A DNA stretch of 64,000 nt. It comes from Gammaproteobacteria bacterium. GTDB taxonomy: Bacteria; Pseudomonadota; Gammaproteobacteria; Coxiellales; Coxiellaceae. Where the stretch lies: assembly GCA_013287505.1 (NCBI GenBank), contig JABDDR010000003.1:1-64000 (forward strand). The letters are read 5' to 3'. The position numbers and the translations under genes were made by a program. A model generated the notes under the pieces. It worked only from the letters and a program-made list of their open reading frames with translations, was not told the origin of the DNA and did not search any database. Of the stretch, positions 51,008 through 60,126 are shown in pieces. How positions within the stretch are numbered: position 1 is the stretch's first letter; each line of letters begins with the position of its first letter.

Positions 51008-53824
51008 CTACTGTGGCCCCACTGCTGAGGTATTATCTTGTACTGCAGGAGGTTCGTCGTTTTCTAATTTTGAGGTAATAGTGACCATAAGAGGTCCAGC
51101 ATTTTTAATCTCATCCTGAAGGAATCGCGCTCTTTCATTCGGCTGAAATTCATTTTTTTTCACCGCACTCAGTAAAATTTCTTCTGCAATTTTCATAGCA
51201 AGGTTAAATTTTTCATGCTCTGGTTTTCCACTAGCAGCATTTAGTCTTTCTTTGGCATTCAACATCATTTTAATGCCGTCATCGAACAACATTTTCCGCC
51301 AGCTAAGACCGGCGTTGTGTTTTGCGAGATAGTTGTCTATTGCTTTCTGCACGATTGTGAATGCTGAGTTTGTCGATGGCATCACAATTTGATCAGCTAC
51401 TGCATTTTGATCTCCTTGAGGACGAGCACGTCGCATCACATCAGCAACATACCTATCATCTCGATTTCTCAGCTTACTTAATTCATCTATGATGTCCTGT
51501 GGAAATCCTCTGCGCAAAAAGTAATCCATTGCGCCAACTGAAGAATCATCATGCACCATTTTTTGCGTGGTGGTGATCAAGGTTTTCATGTCATTATGAT
51601 TTGATATTACGTTTGGTCCTTGTTCAAGATGCGCCGATGCAGTGGTGTGTAAAGCAGCCAAAACGTGCAATGGGCATTTTTTGTCAAAGAGCTTAGGTTG
51701 AGTATTGGTTTGGATAGTTTCGACGTCACGTTTTAAGGGAAAATTTCTACCGCCAAGTAATACGCTTATATTTTCCTTATTTTTTTCTACAACATCCAGC
51801 AATGCTTTCTCTGGATATCCAATGGGATTGTTGGTGGAATCCACAATTCTGGTACAGATTTTTCCATCATCCAGATAAATTTGCCCGCACACAAAATGTT
51901 GTCGTCCGTATTTTTGAATACAGATGGGGAATTGAATGCAGGATAAAGACACACCTTGTTCTCTGTGTGTATGCGCAAATGTAATGGCGTCTGTTAAGCC
52001 CTCTTCAAAATTACGATACTCTCTTTCAGCCGCGTCTTCACCGAATGTTTGAGAGATGGTTAATATTTTACTTTTGTTGACAGCCTGAGAGTATAAATAC
52101 GTAGCACCATTCTCACCTCCATCACGCAATTCTCGTAGCAGAGGAACTCCTTCTGGTGTATTTGCCACCTCTTCCGTCAAGTGATGACGTCTGAATGAGT
52201 GAGTGATTAGGGTAGATATATTGTCGGGAGACAGACCACCACTCTCGTGATCTATTTTTTTTGCAAAAGGGGTGGTTATTTTTTGATCCATCTCTTCTTT
52301 AGCAAGTGGCATTGTATCCAACACGCCATTACCTCCAATGCTCATCTGTGTTTCTATTGGCGGTAATTGGTCGTGATTGGGGGTTATGTTTATTGTTCGC
52401 TTTGTTGTTTCCCATCTGATTTTATCTCGATAACCCGCTTCAAAACTGCATTTTTGGTTGATTTCTGCCTTTGCGGCTTCATCAGAGACCACATCAAAAT
52501 CATCCGTTTCATCATCAGGACTTGAATCAACTGGAGCAGTAACTGGAGCAGTAAAAGTAAAATTTGTGTCTTCAAGATTCAATCTCGATAAGTCTACGAA
52601 TTTTTTAAATTTGGCAGCGCTAGTACCTGAAGCCAATGTTAATCCTTTAAGGTCATTTTCTCTAAAATAATTAGAATCAAAATCAAATGTCGCTCTAGAG
52701 AAATTTTTGTGGTTTGGGAAAAGTTGTCTCAATGTGTCAAACTTCTCTCGGGAATCAAAAGTTGCTTTGATGGCGCTAAGAGTAACATTTGTTACAGTTG
52801 CATTGGTTAGCACTGTATTGGTTAAATCGACATCAGTTAAATTAGCATCAGTTAAATCCACACCTGATAAATTAACACCGGATAAATTAACACCGGATAA
52901 ATTAATGCCGTTCAATGACAGCGGACCGCATTCTGTCGGATGCGCAAGAATATAATCAATTAATGCTCTGATTTTTTCTTCGCGCGTGGTGCCGCCTGTG
53001 GGGGTAGACTCTGCTAACGCCGCTGAGCTGCGAAAACGAGCTAAACTCTGTCTGGTCTGCTCTCCGGCCGTTTCAGGCAACTGTTCTATCGCTCTGAAAA
53101 TCGCAGAATTTCGACCACCAGCCGCTTCAAGATTACGAGTATACCGCTCAACTTCTGTGGCGACTGCGTCACTCGGAATCGTCGAATATATTCTTAACAG
53201 TTCTCGATAATATATGACCTGTTCTTGGGAAAGATCAATTAATTGGCGAGTTATTTCTTCATGATTTGTATTTTCGTTTGTGAGTGCTGATAATGCATCG
53301 TAATCTGCTGCTTCTGATGCCTCCTTTTGTTCTTTATAAACTCTTTTAATCTCTGCTTTGTCAGAAGCAGTTGCTGCAGCATCATAATCACTATCATAAC
53401 GCGCGGCTCGCGCTTCACTTTCCTGATAACAATTTGTCATCTTGCTCAATAAGTTTGTCGTGAGCCTAGCATCATTACGGGCTGCATTTTGAACAGCACA
53501 CCTTTCTGGATCTTCATAAATATCTAAAATGGCAATACTAGCCCTAAAGGCTTTTGCTTTTTGGGGGTTTGAAATTGCTATTGGTTCATCATGATTTTGC
53601 AAAATAACATTGTATATACCAGTTTTATCATCCTCACCTATTGATTCTGATCCAATTGTGGCGATCATTAATTGATTCAATTCGCGGGCGAGTTGAATGA
53701 CTGCTACTGTAGATCCAGGAAAAATATAGTCTTCTGCCAACAGTGTAGCCATACGCCCAAAAAAATCATCGAAACGATCGCGTTTCTCGCTATACAGAGC
53801 ATTATAATCTTTTGGCATATTCAA
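51008..53824 (-). CDS. 938-aa protein with central pentapeptide repeats and a possible cysteine-peptidase-like C-terminal region
   Basis: LSLNGINLSGVNLSGVNLSGVDLTDANLTDVDLTNTVLTNATVTNVTL; downstream H..D/N..Q..C pattern QKYGRQHFVCGQIYLDDGKICTRIVDSTNN...QTNTQPKLFDKKCPLHVLAALHT. Confidence 0.7.
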   Translation of the reverse strand: MNMPKDYNALYSEKRDRFDDFFGRMATLLAEDYIFPGSTVAVIQLARELNQLMIATIGSESIGEDDKTGIYNVILQNHDEPIAISNPQKAKAFRASIAILDIYEDPERCAVQNAARNDARLTTNLLSKMTNCYQESEARAARYDSDYDAAATASDKAEIKRVYKEQKEASEAADYDALSALTNENTNHEEITRQLIDLSQEQVIYYRELLRIYSTIPSDAVATEVERYTRNLEAAGGRNSAIFRAIEQLPETAGEQTRQSLARFRSSAALAESTPTGGTTREEKIRALIDYILAHPTECGPLSLNGINLSGVNLSGVNLSGVDLTDANLTDVDLTNTVLTNATVTNVTLSAIKATFDSREKFDTLRQLFPNHKNFSRATFDFDSNYFRENDLKGLTLASGTSAAKFKKFVDLSRLNLEDTNFTFTAPVTAPVDSSPDDETDDFDVVSDEAAKAEINQKCSFEAGYRDKIRWETTKRTINITPNHDQLPPIETQMSIGGNGVLDTMPLAKEEMDQKITTPFAKKIDHESGGLSPDNISTLITHSFRRHHLTEEVANTPEGVPLLRELRDGGENGATYLYSQAVNKSKILTISQTFGEDAAEREYRNFEEGLTDAITFAHTHREQGVSLSCIQFPICIQKYGRQHFVCGQIYLDDGKICTRIVDSTNNPIGYPEKALLDVVEKNKENISVLLGGRNFPLKRDVETIQTNTQPKLFDKKCPLHVLAALHTTASAHLEQGPNVISNHNDMKTLITTTQKMVHDDSSVGAMDYFLRRGFPQDIIDELSKLRNRDDRYVADVMRRARPQGDQNAVADQIVMPSTNSAFTIVQKAIDNYLAKHNAGLSWRKMLFDDGIKMMLNAKERLNAASGKPEHEKFNLAMKIAEEILLSAVKKNEFQPNERARFLQDEIKNAGPLMVTITSKLENDEPPAVQDNTSAVGPQ

Positions 53825-54065
53825 ACCTCAACGAATGATTGACATCTACCTGCAATCATAATCCACACACATTAAGGGACTATTAAAAGTCCCAAAAATT
53901 CCCTCGAAATTTCGGTGTTTTTTCGCATTCATACAGGAAGTATTGACGATAAATGGCGGTTTTTCTCAAAAAAATTGGGGTTTTTGAGGCGAATTTGTGA
54001 TATTTCCTTTAAAATCAATGGTAAAATGGGCTTTATACCTATGGATGTGTCATGGAGGATGATTT

Positions 54066-54500
54066 TTGATGGCTGTATTTCAGGATATTACTGTTCTTTA
54101 TAGTGCATCACACCCTATCACGGTGCTCGGAAGTAAGCTTTCACAACTCTTTATTCTCGTTAAACTTTTTATTTCATTGTGCGGCACGTTAATTATTTTG
54201 GTGGGCGCAATGATGGCCATCTATCGTTATATTTTATATCGCTGTATTAATACGCCTCTGGAACCCAATTTAAATATGATTCGACTCGATTTGGCGAGAA
54301 CCATTATTTTGGCCATAGAGTTTTTTATCGCGAGTGATGTTGTTGAAACCACGATTACGCCTGATTTTCAGGCGTTAGGTATTTTATGCGTATTAGTAAT
54401 TATCAGAACTATTTTAAATTTTTCGCTGCATAAAGAAGTAAAAGAATTATCTACAATTCCAGGTTCTGGCGTAGATGCGCGGGATGAAAAAAATAAATAA
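54066..54500 (+). CDS. DUF1622-family-like membrane protein
   Basis: 144 aa; IRLDLARTIILAIEFFIASDVVETTITPDFQALGILCVLVIIRTILNFSLHKEV. Confidence 0.8.
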   Translation: MMAVFQDITVLYSASHPITVLGSKLSQLFILVKLFISLCGTLIILVGAMMAIYRYILYRCINTPLEPNLNMIRLDLARTIILAIEFFIASDVVETTITPDFQALGILCVLVIIRTILNFSLHKEVKELSTIPGSGVDARDEKNK

Positions 54501-54597
54501 ACAGTTAGCCTGCTTTTTCTAATCTTAAGCTGCTTCTATTTGGTCTGCGTCTCATTTATTTTTTAACCCATTGCTTTTTAATCAATTATATGTCTAA

Positions 54598-54650
54598 ATA
54601 TCGGATAGTACTCCGGATTTACGTCTTAAATCCGGAATTGATTCCGATAT
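54598..54650. promoter_or_regulatory. Nested inverted repeats upstream of the DUF4143 ATPase gene
   Basis: Outer ATATCGGA/TCCGATAT and inner TCCGGATTTA-CGTCT-TAAATCCGGA (54612-54636). Confidence 0.7.
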
Positions 54651-54675
54651 TACGTCAACTAAAGGGCTGGTTATC

Positions 54676-55845
54676 ATGCACGTTAAACGCCAATTAGAGC
54701 TACCGCTTGACCATAGTGTGTTATTATTCGGTGCACGTGGCGTTGGCAAAAGTTCGTTACTTGAAGATGAATTTAATCTCAATAAAAACTTATACATTGA
54801 TTTGCTTGATCCTGAAATTGAAATGCGATTTCTGGATAATCCCAATGATTTAATAGCATTAGTTGATGGAATGAATGATTCCGCAACGCATGTGATTATC
54901 GATGAAATTCAAAAAGCACCTAAACTGCTTGACGTGGTGCATTTATTGATTGAAAAGAAAAAAACAAACAAGATTTTTATCCTGACGGGGTCAAGTGCGC
55001 GCAAATTAAAATTGGCGGGTGTTAATTTATTAGCGGGGCGCGCGTTTGTTTATCATTTGTATCCGTTAACTTATTTAGAATTAGGATCGCATTTTAATTT
55101 AGATGCCGCATTATCTTGGGGTTTATTACCAAAAGCGGTGAATTTAACAACACCTGTCGCCAAAAGAAAATTTTTACAAAGCTACTCGCTTACTTATTTA
55201 AAAGTTGAAGTGTGGGCGGAACAATTGGTTAAAAAGCTAGATCCTTTTCGTCGATTTTTACAAGTGGCTGCACAAGCCAATAGCAAGATTGTGAATTATG
55301 CCAACATTGCACGTGATGTCGGCGTGGATGATAAAACAGTTGTCACATATTTTGAAATTTTAGAAGATACCTTATTGGGATTTACGCTAGAGTCTTATCG
55401 TCACTCATTTAGAAAGCGATTACGTGTCGCTCCAAAATTTTATTTTATTGATCTGGGTATCGCAAGAGCGTTAAGTAAAACATTAAGTATTCCGCCTGTA
55501 CCATCGACAAATTATTACGGTGATTTATTCGAGCAATTTATTGTGACGGAATGTATTAAATTAGCGGGATATTATAAATCAGAATATCAATTTTCATATT
55601 TAAGAACTGAGAGTGATGTGGAAGTGGATTTAATTGTTGAACGCCCAGGCGAAAAATTATTGCTCATTGAAATCAAAAGTAAAACCTGCGTTGAACACAG
55701 TGATTTAAAGTCATTAATGACGATTGCAGATGATTTTAAAGAATGCGAAGCCGTTTGTTTTTCTCGCGACTCAATGATAAAAAAAATCGATGACGTTATG
55801 ATCTATCCATGGGAAATAGGAATTAAAAAGTTTTTTGGTGAATAG
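54676..55845 (+). CDS. AAA-type ATPase with DUF4143 C-terminal domain
   Basis: LLFGARGVGKSSLLEDE, THVIIDEIQKAPKLLDVVH, FILTGSSARKLK; C-terminal DLFEQFIVTECIK.., ESDVEVDLIVERPGEKLLLIEIKS. Confidence 0.9.
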   Translation: MHVKRQLELPLDHSVLLFGARGVGKSSLLEDEFNLNKNLYIDLLDPEIEMRFLDNPNDLIALVDGMNDSATHVIIDEIQKAPKLLDVVHLLIEKKKTNKIFILTGSSARKLKLAGVNLLAGRAFVYHLYPLTYLELGSHFNLDAALSWGLLPKAVNLTTPVAKRKFLQSYSLTYLKVEVWAEQLVKKLDPFRRFLQVAAQANSKIVNYANIARDVGVDDKTVVTYFEILEDTLLGFTLESYRHSFRKRLRVAPKFYFIDLGIARALSKTLSIPPVPSTNYYGDLFEQFIVTECIKLAGYYKSEYQFSYLRTESDVEVDLIVERPGEKLLLIEIKSKTCVEHSDLKSLMTIADDFKECEAVCFSRDSMIKKIDDVMIYPWEIGIKKFFGE

Positions 55846-55851
55846 CAACAC

Positions 55852-55877
55852 GTAGATTGCCAGGCTAGCCCATCGCC
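55852..55877. repeat. Left flank repeat of RAYT gene (GTAG-ATTGCCAGGCTAGCCCATCGCC), inverted relative to right-flank copies
   Basis: Reverse complement GGCGATGGGCTAGCCTGGCAAT matches GGCGAAGAGCTAGCCTGGCATT at 56941 and 56976. Confidence 0.7.
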
Positions 55878-55948
55878 TTTTCTTCACGCATTAATTTACC
55901 GAAAAACCCCGTATTGACGAAACAACTATACAAGTTTATTTTCATGGC

Positions 55949-56896
55949 ATGGAAAGAACCGGAAGACTACGGCATATACATACACCAAACACAATTCACC
56001 ATGTAATGATGCGCGGGAATAATAGACAACGCATTTTTTTTGGCGCAGATTATTTTAATCGCTTTCTCGAAATTATTGACGAAAGCACTAAAAAATTTGA
56101 TCATAAAATATTAGCTTACTGTTTGATGACGAATCATATCCATCTCATCGTGCACATCAAAGAGTCGCCTTTGCCAACTGTTATGCAAAATATAAATTTT
56201 CGTTATGCGCGTTGGACAAATAAAAAACTTCAGTATATTGGGCATTTATTTCAAGCTCGATATCGCTCATTACCCGTCAAAAATGAAGAATATCTCATTA
56301 ATTTATGCCGCTATATACATTACAATCCGGTTGTTGCGAAAATAGTTGAAACGCCAGAATATTATTTATGGAGCAGTCATAAAAATTATATTTCAAATGA
56401 TGCGCCAGAGTGGTTGGATTTTAAAACAATAACTCAAATAATAATTAATAAAACACGGTTATGTTATTTTGATTTTATTGCTCAAGATGTTGATAGAAAA
56501 AAGTGGAAGCCCGCCTTGTATTTATTAGAATCCGGTGAGCTTGTTATTGATGATGTCCTTATGAAAAATGCAATCGATGCAAAACATAAACCTAAAATAA
56601 ACCAAAAATATTTGTCGATTGAATGTATTTCATCTCTTATCTCCGAGAAATTGACGATCAATCAAAGTGAGCTGTATGGATTAAGTAGAAATCGTGATGT
56701 CAGCAAAAAAAGAGCGCTACTAATCAGTTATTTATTAAAATATTCCGATAAAAAATTGTCTGAAATAGCACATTTATTTAATAGAACGCAGTCTACACTG
56801 CAGAGACAGGTTTTAAGCTTAATGCATTCAAAAAATAAATATTTTAGTAATGATCTTTTACAAAAAATAGATGCTGAAATCAAAAAAATTAATTAG
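55949..56896 (+). mobile_element. REP-associated tyrosine transposase-like (Y1_Tnp/RAYT) gene, 315 aa, with C-terminal helical DnaA-like HTH-type region
   Basis: MERTGRLRHIHTPNTIHHVMMRGNNRQRIFF, LAYCLMTNHIHLIVHI, RYIHYNPVVAKIVETPEYYLWSSHKNYI. Confidence 0.9.
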
Positions 56897-56932
56897 TTCT
56901 AAATAAATTGCGTTAAATAAATTTTTTTGGGT

Positions 56933-57002
56933 ACTTATAAGGCGAAGAGCTAGCCTGGCATTGTGCGACTTATAAGGCGAAGAGCTAGCCTGGCATTGTG
57001 CG
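56933..57002. repeat. Two perfect 35-bp direct repeats ACTTATAAGGCGAAGAGCTAGCCTGGCATTGTGCG
   Basis: Read directly: 56933-56967 and 56968-57002. Confidence 0.97.
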
Positions 57003-57023
57003 AAGTTACGATCTAACTTGTCT

Positions 57024-58544
57024 TCAAGGGCATGCGCTTACCGTATTTTCTGCAGGCTGTTCTAATTTTTTAACCATTGGTAATAATCCATAATGAGTCA
57101 ACACCCCATCGGTATGACCAATGAAAATGTGGTCATTATGGATGTTGCAGGCTGATATAAAACGATCTCTTGAAATTCTTTTTACCTCACATTTTTTTGC
57201 GGGGTCCAAAAAATCCCAAATTATTATGGTGCCGTGATTGCTGGCGTGCCTGTGATGCTCAGTATAAGAGTCAAATAATACGGTAATCAGTTTTTTATTA
57301 TCAGAACTGAATTCGACGTCTTGTATCTGGTGTCCGAATCCATCCAATCTTCCAACACATTTTCTTTGGTGCAAATCCCACACAATAACGGAGTGATTCG
57401 ACTCGTGATCATTTCCAAACGCAATGAATTTCCCATTAGGGCTAAATGATATTCTTCTTACAGTGATATCCCTCACCATTCTTTGAATTTCAACCTCTAA
57501 ACACAGTTTCCAGTTTTCAGTATTAAAAACTTTTACGGTCTTATAAATATGATCTCCATGGCTTAGACCATCAAAACAGGCTAGTAGTTTTCCATTAGAG
57601 CTAAAGGAAATTGTTGAGTCAAAAATAACTTGAATGTCTATTGGCATTCTCTTTAAGGTGATTGCGTTAATTACGAAAAATTTACCGTTCCACTGATGCA
57701 CGGCAATCAAAGAGCCATCGTGATTAAAAACAATTTTTTTTGCGGACGTTGTTAATCCCTCGATTTGTCTTACCACTTTGCCAGAACTGATGTCAATCAA
57801 TCGTATTGCATGCGCTACTTCCCTGATTTTGTAAGAGCCTACTGCGAGAATTTGTCTATCTGGACTAATAGCAGTTGCGCCAATACTTGTATCGCCCCAA
57901 TTTAATTGATGCAAACGGTTTCCGTTACGATCAAAAATTTCCAAATCGCCTTCTTCAGAACCTATTACAATATTTTCGGCATTTGCTGAAATAGATGTAA
58001 TCTCAAACCTCAAATTGAGTAATTGATGGCAATTTAAATTTTTAGGAAGCAATTGTGACCTAAAAAATAAGATGCTTTGTTTTAATCTTTCGCGTTGCTC
58101 AGTAAATAGAATGGATCCATTAAATTGAGCTTTTTTATAGGCTATCGCATCAGGACTGACAATCTCAGACGATCCTGCGTTATCGGTAATTGCTGGAAGT
58201 GCGTCATGTCGAGGTTGGAAATATACAAAACGTGGATTTGAAAATTCAGGTGGCGGGTAATTGTTTTCTCCCAATACAAATAGCATTTTTCTCGATAAAA
58301 ATGCCATGCCCATCGCGATTGTAGTAACGTCCAAGAATGAAGCAATAACGAATATCAGGTCTGCTGAAATCTCGAGAAAAATAGATCTTTTTGACAAGTC
58401 CTGTAAATGAATTTGCATTAATTGCTCTGCTTCAATCCCATCGCTAACAACTTTTTCATAACGAAGCAAAATTTGTGATAACAATCTTGTCAATTTCCAT
58501 TGCGATGGGGTTGGTGATGAATGAGCGGTAGAGTCTCGTGACAT
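57024..58544 (-). CDS. F-box-like + WD40-repeat protein
   Basis: FLEISADLIFVIASFLDVTTIAMGMAFLSRKMLFVLGEN (F-box-like) followed by WD40-type repeats, e.g. SFSPNGKFIAFGNDHESNHSVIVWDLHQRKCVGRLDGFGHQIQDVEFSSDNKKLITV..GTIIIWDF. Confidence 0.82.
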   Translation of the reverse strand: MSRDSTAHSSPTPSQWKLTRLLSQILLRYEKVVSDGIEAEQLMQIHLQDLSKRSIFLEISADLIFVIASFLDVTTIAMGMAFLSRKMLFVLGENNYPPPEFSNPRFVYFQPRHDALPAITDNAGSSEIVSPDAIAYKKAQFNGSILFTEQRERLKQSILFFRSQLLPKNLNCHQLLNLRFEITSISANAENIVIGSEEGDLEIFDRNGNRLHQLNWGDTSIGATAISPDRQILAVGSYKIREVAHAIRLIDISSGKVVRQIEGLTTSAKKIVFNHDGSLIAVHQWNGKFFVINAITLKRMPIDIQVIFDSTISFSSNGKLLACFDGLSHGDHIYKTVKVFNTENWKLCLEVEIQRMVRDITVRRISFSPNGKFIAFGNDHESNHSVIVWDLHQRKCVGRLDGFGHQIQDVEFSSDNKKLITVLFDSYTEHHRHASNHGTIIIWDFLDPAKKCEVKRISRDRFISACNIHNDHIFIGHTDGVLTHYGLLPMVKKLEQPAENTVSACP

Positions 58545-58611
58545 TTTTTAGAATCCTTGGTTAGATAGCGATGTCAGTCGTGCCTTGTGCCTTATTTCAA
58601 ATAAGAGACAA

Positions 58612-59925
58612 TTAATCTTGGCCCTGCATTGCGAACAAAATTTCAAATAACTCTTGCTTACCTGATGTGTGCGTTGGCGCCAATGATTTTTCAATCACGT
58701 ATTTTTCAAGATCTTCTAAATTCATTTTTTGATTTAAAATCGCATCGCCTAATGGATTATTCCAATTTTGATAACGCGCATCTAAAAGCGTTTGAATTTT
58801 ACCTGTTTCAATTAATTGCGCAGCCATTTCGAGTCCTTTTGCCAATGCATCAACACCAGAAATAACACCATAAAATAAATCGTCGTTATCGACACTTTGT
58901 CGTCTTAATTTTGTATCTAAATTAAATCCACCGGTTGTGAATCCACCATTTTTTAAAATCTGATACATCAGCAATGTATTTGTACGTGTATCAACGGGGA
59001 ATTGATCAGTGTCCCAACCCAATTGCGGATCACCTTGATTGGCATCGATACTGCCAAATAAATCACACGCAAATGCGGTTGCAATTTCATGTTCAAAACT
59101 GTGGCCTGCTAATGTCGCATGATTGCCTTCAATGTTCACTTTAAATTCTTTTTCCAAGCCATGTTTTAATAAAAATCCATGCACGGTGGCTGTATCAAAA
59201 TCATATTGATGTTTGGTAGGCTCGCAGGGTTTTGGTTCAATTAATAATGTGCCTTTAAATCCAATTTTATGTTTATATTCAACCACCATTTGTAAAAAAC
59301 GCGCATATTGTGCGAGTTCTTTTTTCATGTCAGTGTTAAGCAAAGTGTCATAACCTTCACGACCACCCCATATCACATAATTTTCGCCACGTAATTGATG
59401 CGTCATATCCATCGCTTGTTTGATTTGCATGGCAGCATACGCAAAAATGTCTGGATTGGGATTTGTCGCAGCGCCAGCAGCATAACGCGGATGCGCAAAT
59501 AAATTCGCTGTACCCCATAATAATTTTATCCCTGTTTTTTCCATGTGTTTTTCAAGATAGTCCGTCATATGTTGTAAATAATAATGCGTTGTTTTTAAAT
59601 CTGCAGCTTCTGGCGAAACATCACGATCATGGAAGGTATAAAATGGCACGCCGCATTTTTCAATCATTTCAAATGCTGCATCGGTGCGATTTTCAGCGCG
59701 TTTTAAGGGGTTTTCAGCAGAATGCCAATCGCGGGGAAATGTCTCAACACCAAAACCATCATTGCCTTGCCAACAAAATGTATGCCAAAAACAAATTGCG
59801 ATGCGTAAATGTTCTTGCATCGTTTTACCCATAATTTTTTTGTTTGCATCGTAATAACGATAACTCAGCGGATTATGTGATTGCGCGCCTTCGAATTGAA
59901 TTTTTGGAATTTCATTAAAATACAT
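58612..59925 (-). CDS. xylA: Xylose isomerase
   Basis: RIAICFWHTFCWQGNDGFG, FYTFHDRDVSPEAADL, YVIWGGREGYDTLLNTDM, NIEGNHATLAGHSFEHE. Confidence 0.97.
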   Translation of the reverse strand: MYFNEIPKIQFEGAQSHNPLSYRYYDANKKIMGKTMQEHLRIAICFWHTFCWQGNDGFGVETFPRDWHSAENPLKRAENRTDAAFEMIEKCGVPFYTFHDRDVSPEAADLKTTHYYLQHMTDYLEKHMEKTGIKLLWGTANLFAHPRYAAGAATNPNPDIFAYAAMQIKQAMDMTHQLRGENYVIWGGREGYDTLLNTDMKKELAQYARFLQMVVEYKHKIGFKGTLLIEPKPCEPTKHQYDFDTATVHGFLLKHGLEKEFKVNIEGNHATLAGHSFEHEIATAFACDLFGSIDANQGDPQLGWDTDQFPVDTRTNTLLMYQILKNGGFTTGGFNLDTKLRRQSVDNDDLFYGVISGVDALAKGLEMAAQLIETGKIQTLLDARYQNWNNPLGDAILNQKMNLEDLEKYVIEKSLAPTHTSGKQELFEILFAMQGQD

Positions 59926-59979
59926 ACTGACCTCTTATAGATTTTCTGTGTACGATAATCGATACTCAACCGCTCGTTT

Positions 59980-60093
59980 GAATATTGTGATTAGGATGGC
60001 ATCCTCGGGGACGCCGTAAATACATCCGTATAGGCTAAACTCGGCGTCCATGCCTCGTATTCCCCTCGAATGCCACCCGTAATCACAATATTC
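59980..60093. repeat. Structured repeat copy B (xylA/xylB spacer): same core, different inverted arms
   Basis: Arms GAATATTGTGATTAGGATGGCAT / ATGCCACCCGTAATCACAATATTC; core CCTCGGGGACGCCGTAAATACATCC...CTCGTATTCCCCTCGA. Confidence 0.95.
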
Positions 60094-60126
60094 ACTCGCT
60101 CTCTCATATCGTTGTCGTATACAGCG

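Noticed and set aside
56933-57002. Two 35-bp direct repeats as a minimal CRISPR or tandem satellite
   Set aside because: Directly abutting units with no spacer; better explained as a duplicated RAYT-flank repeat.
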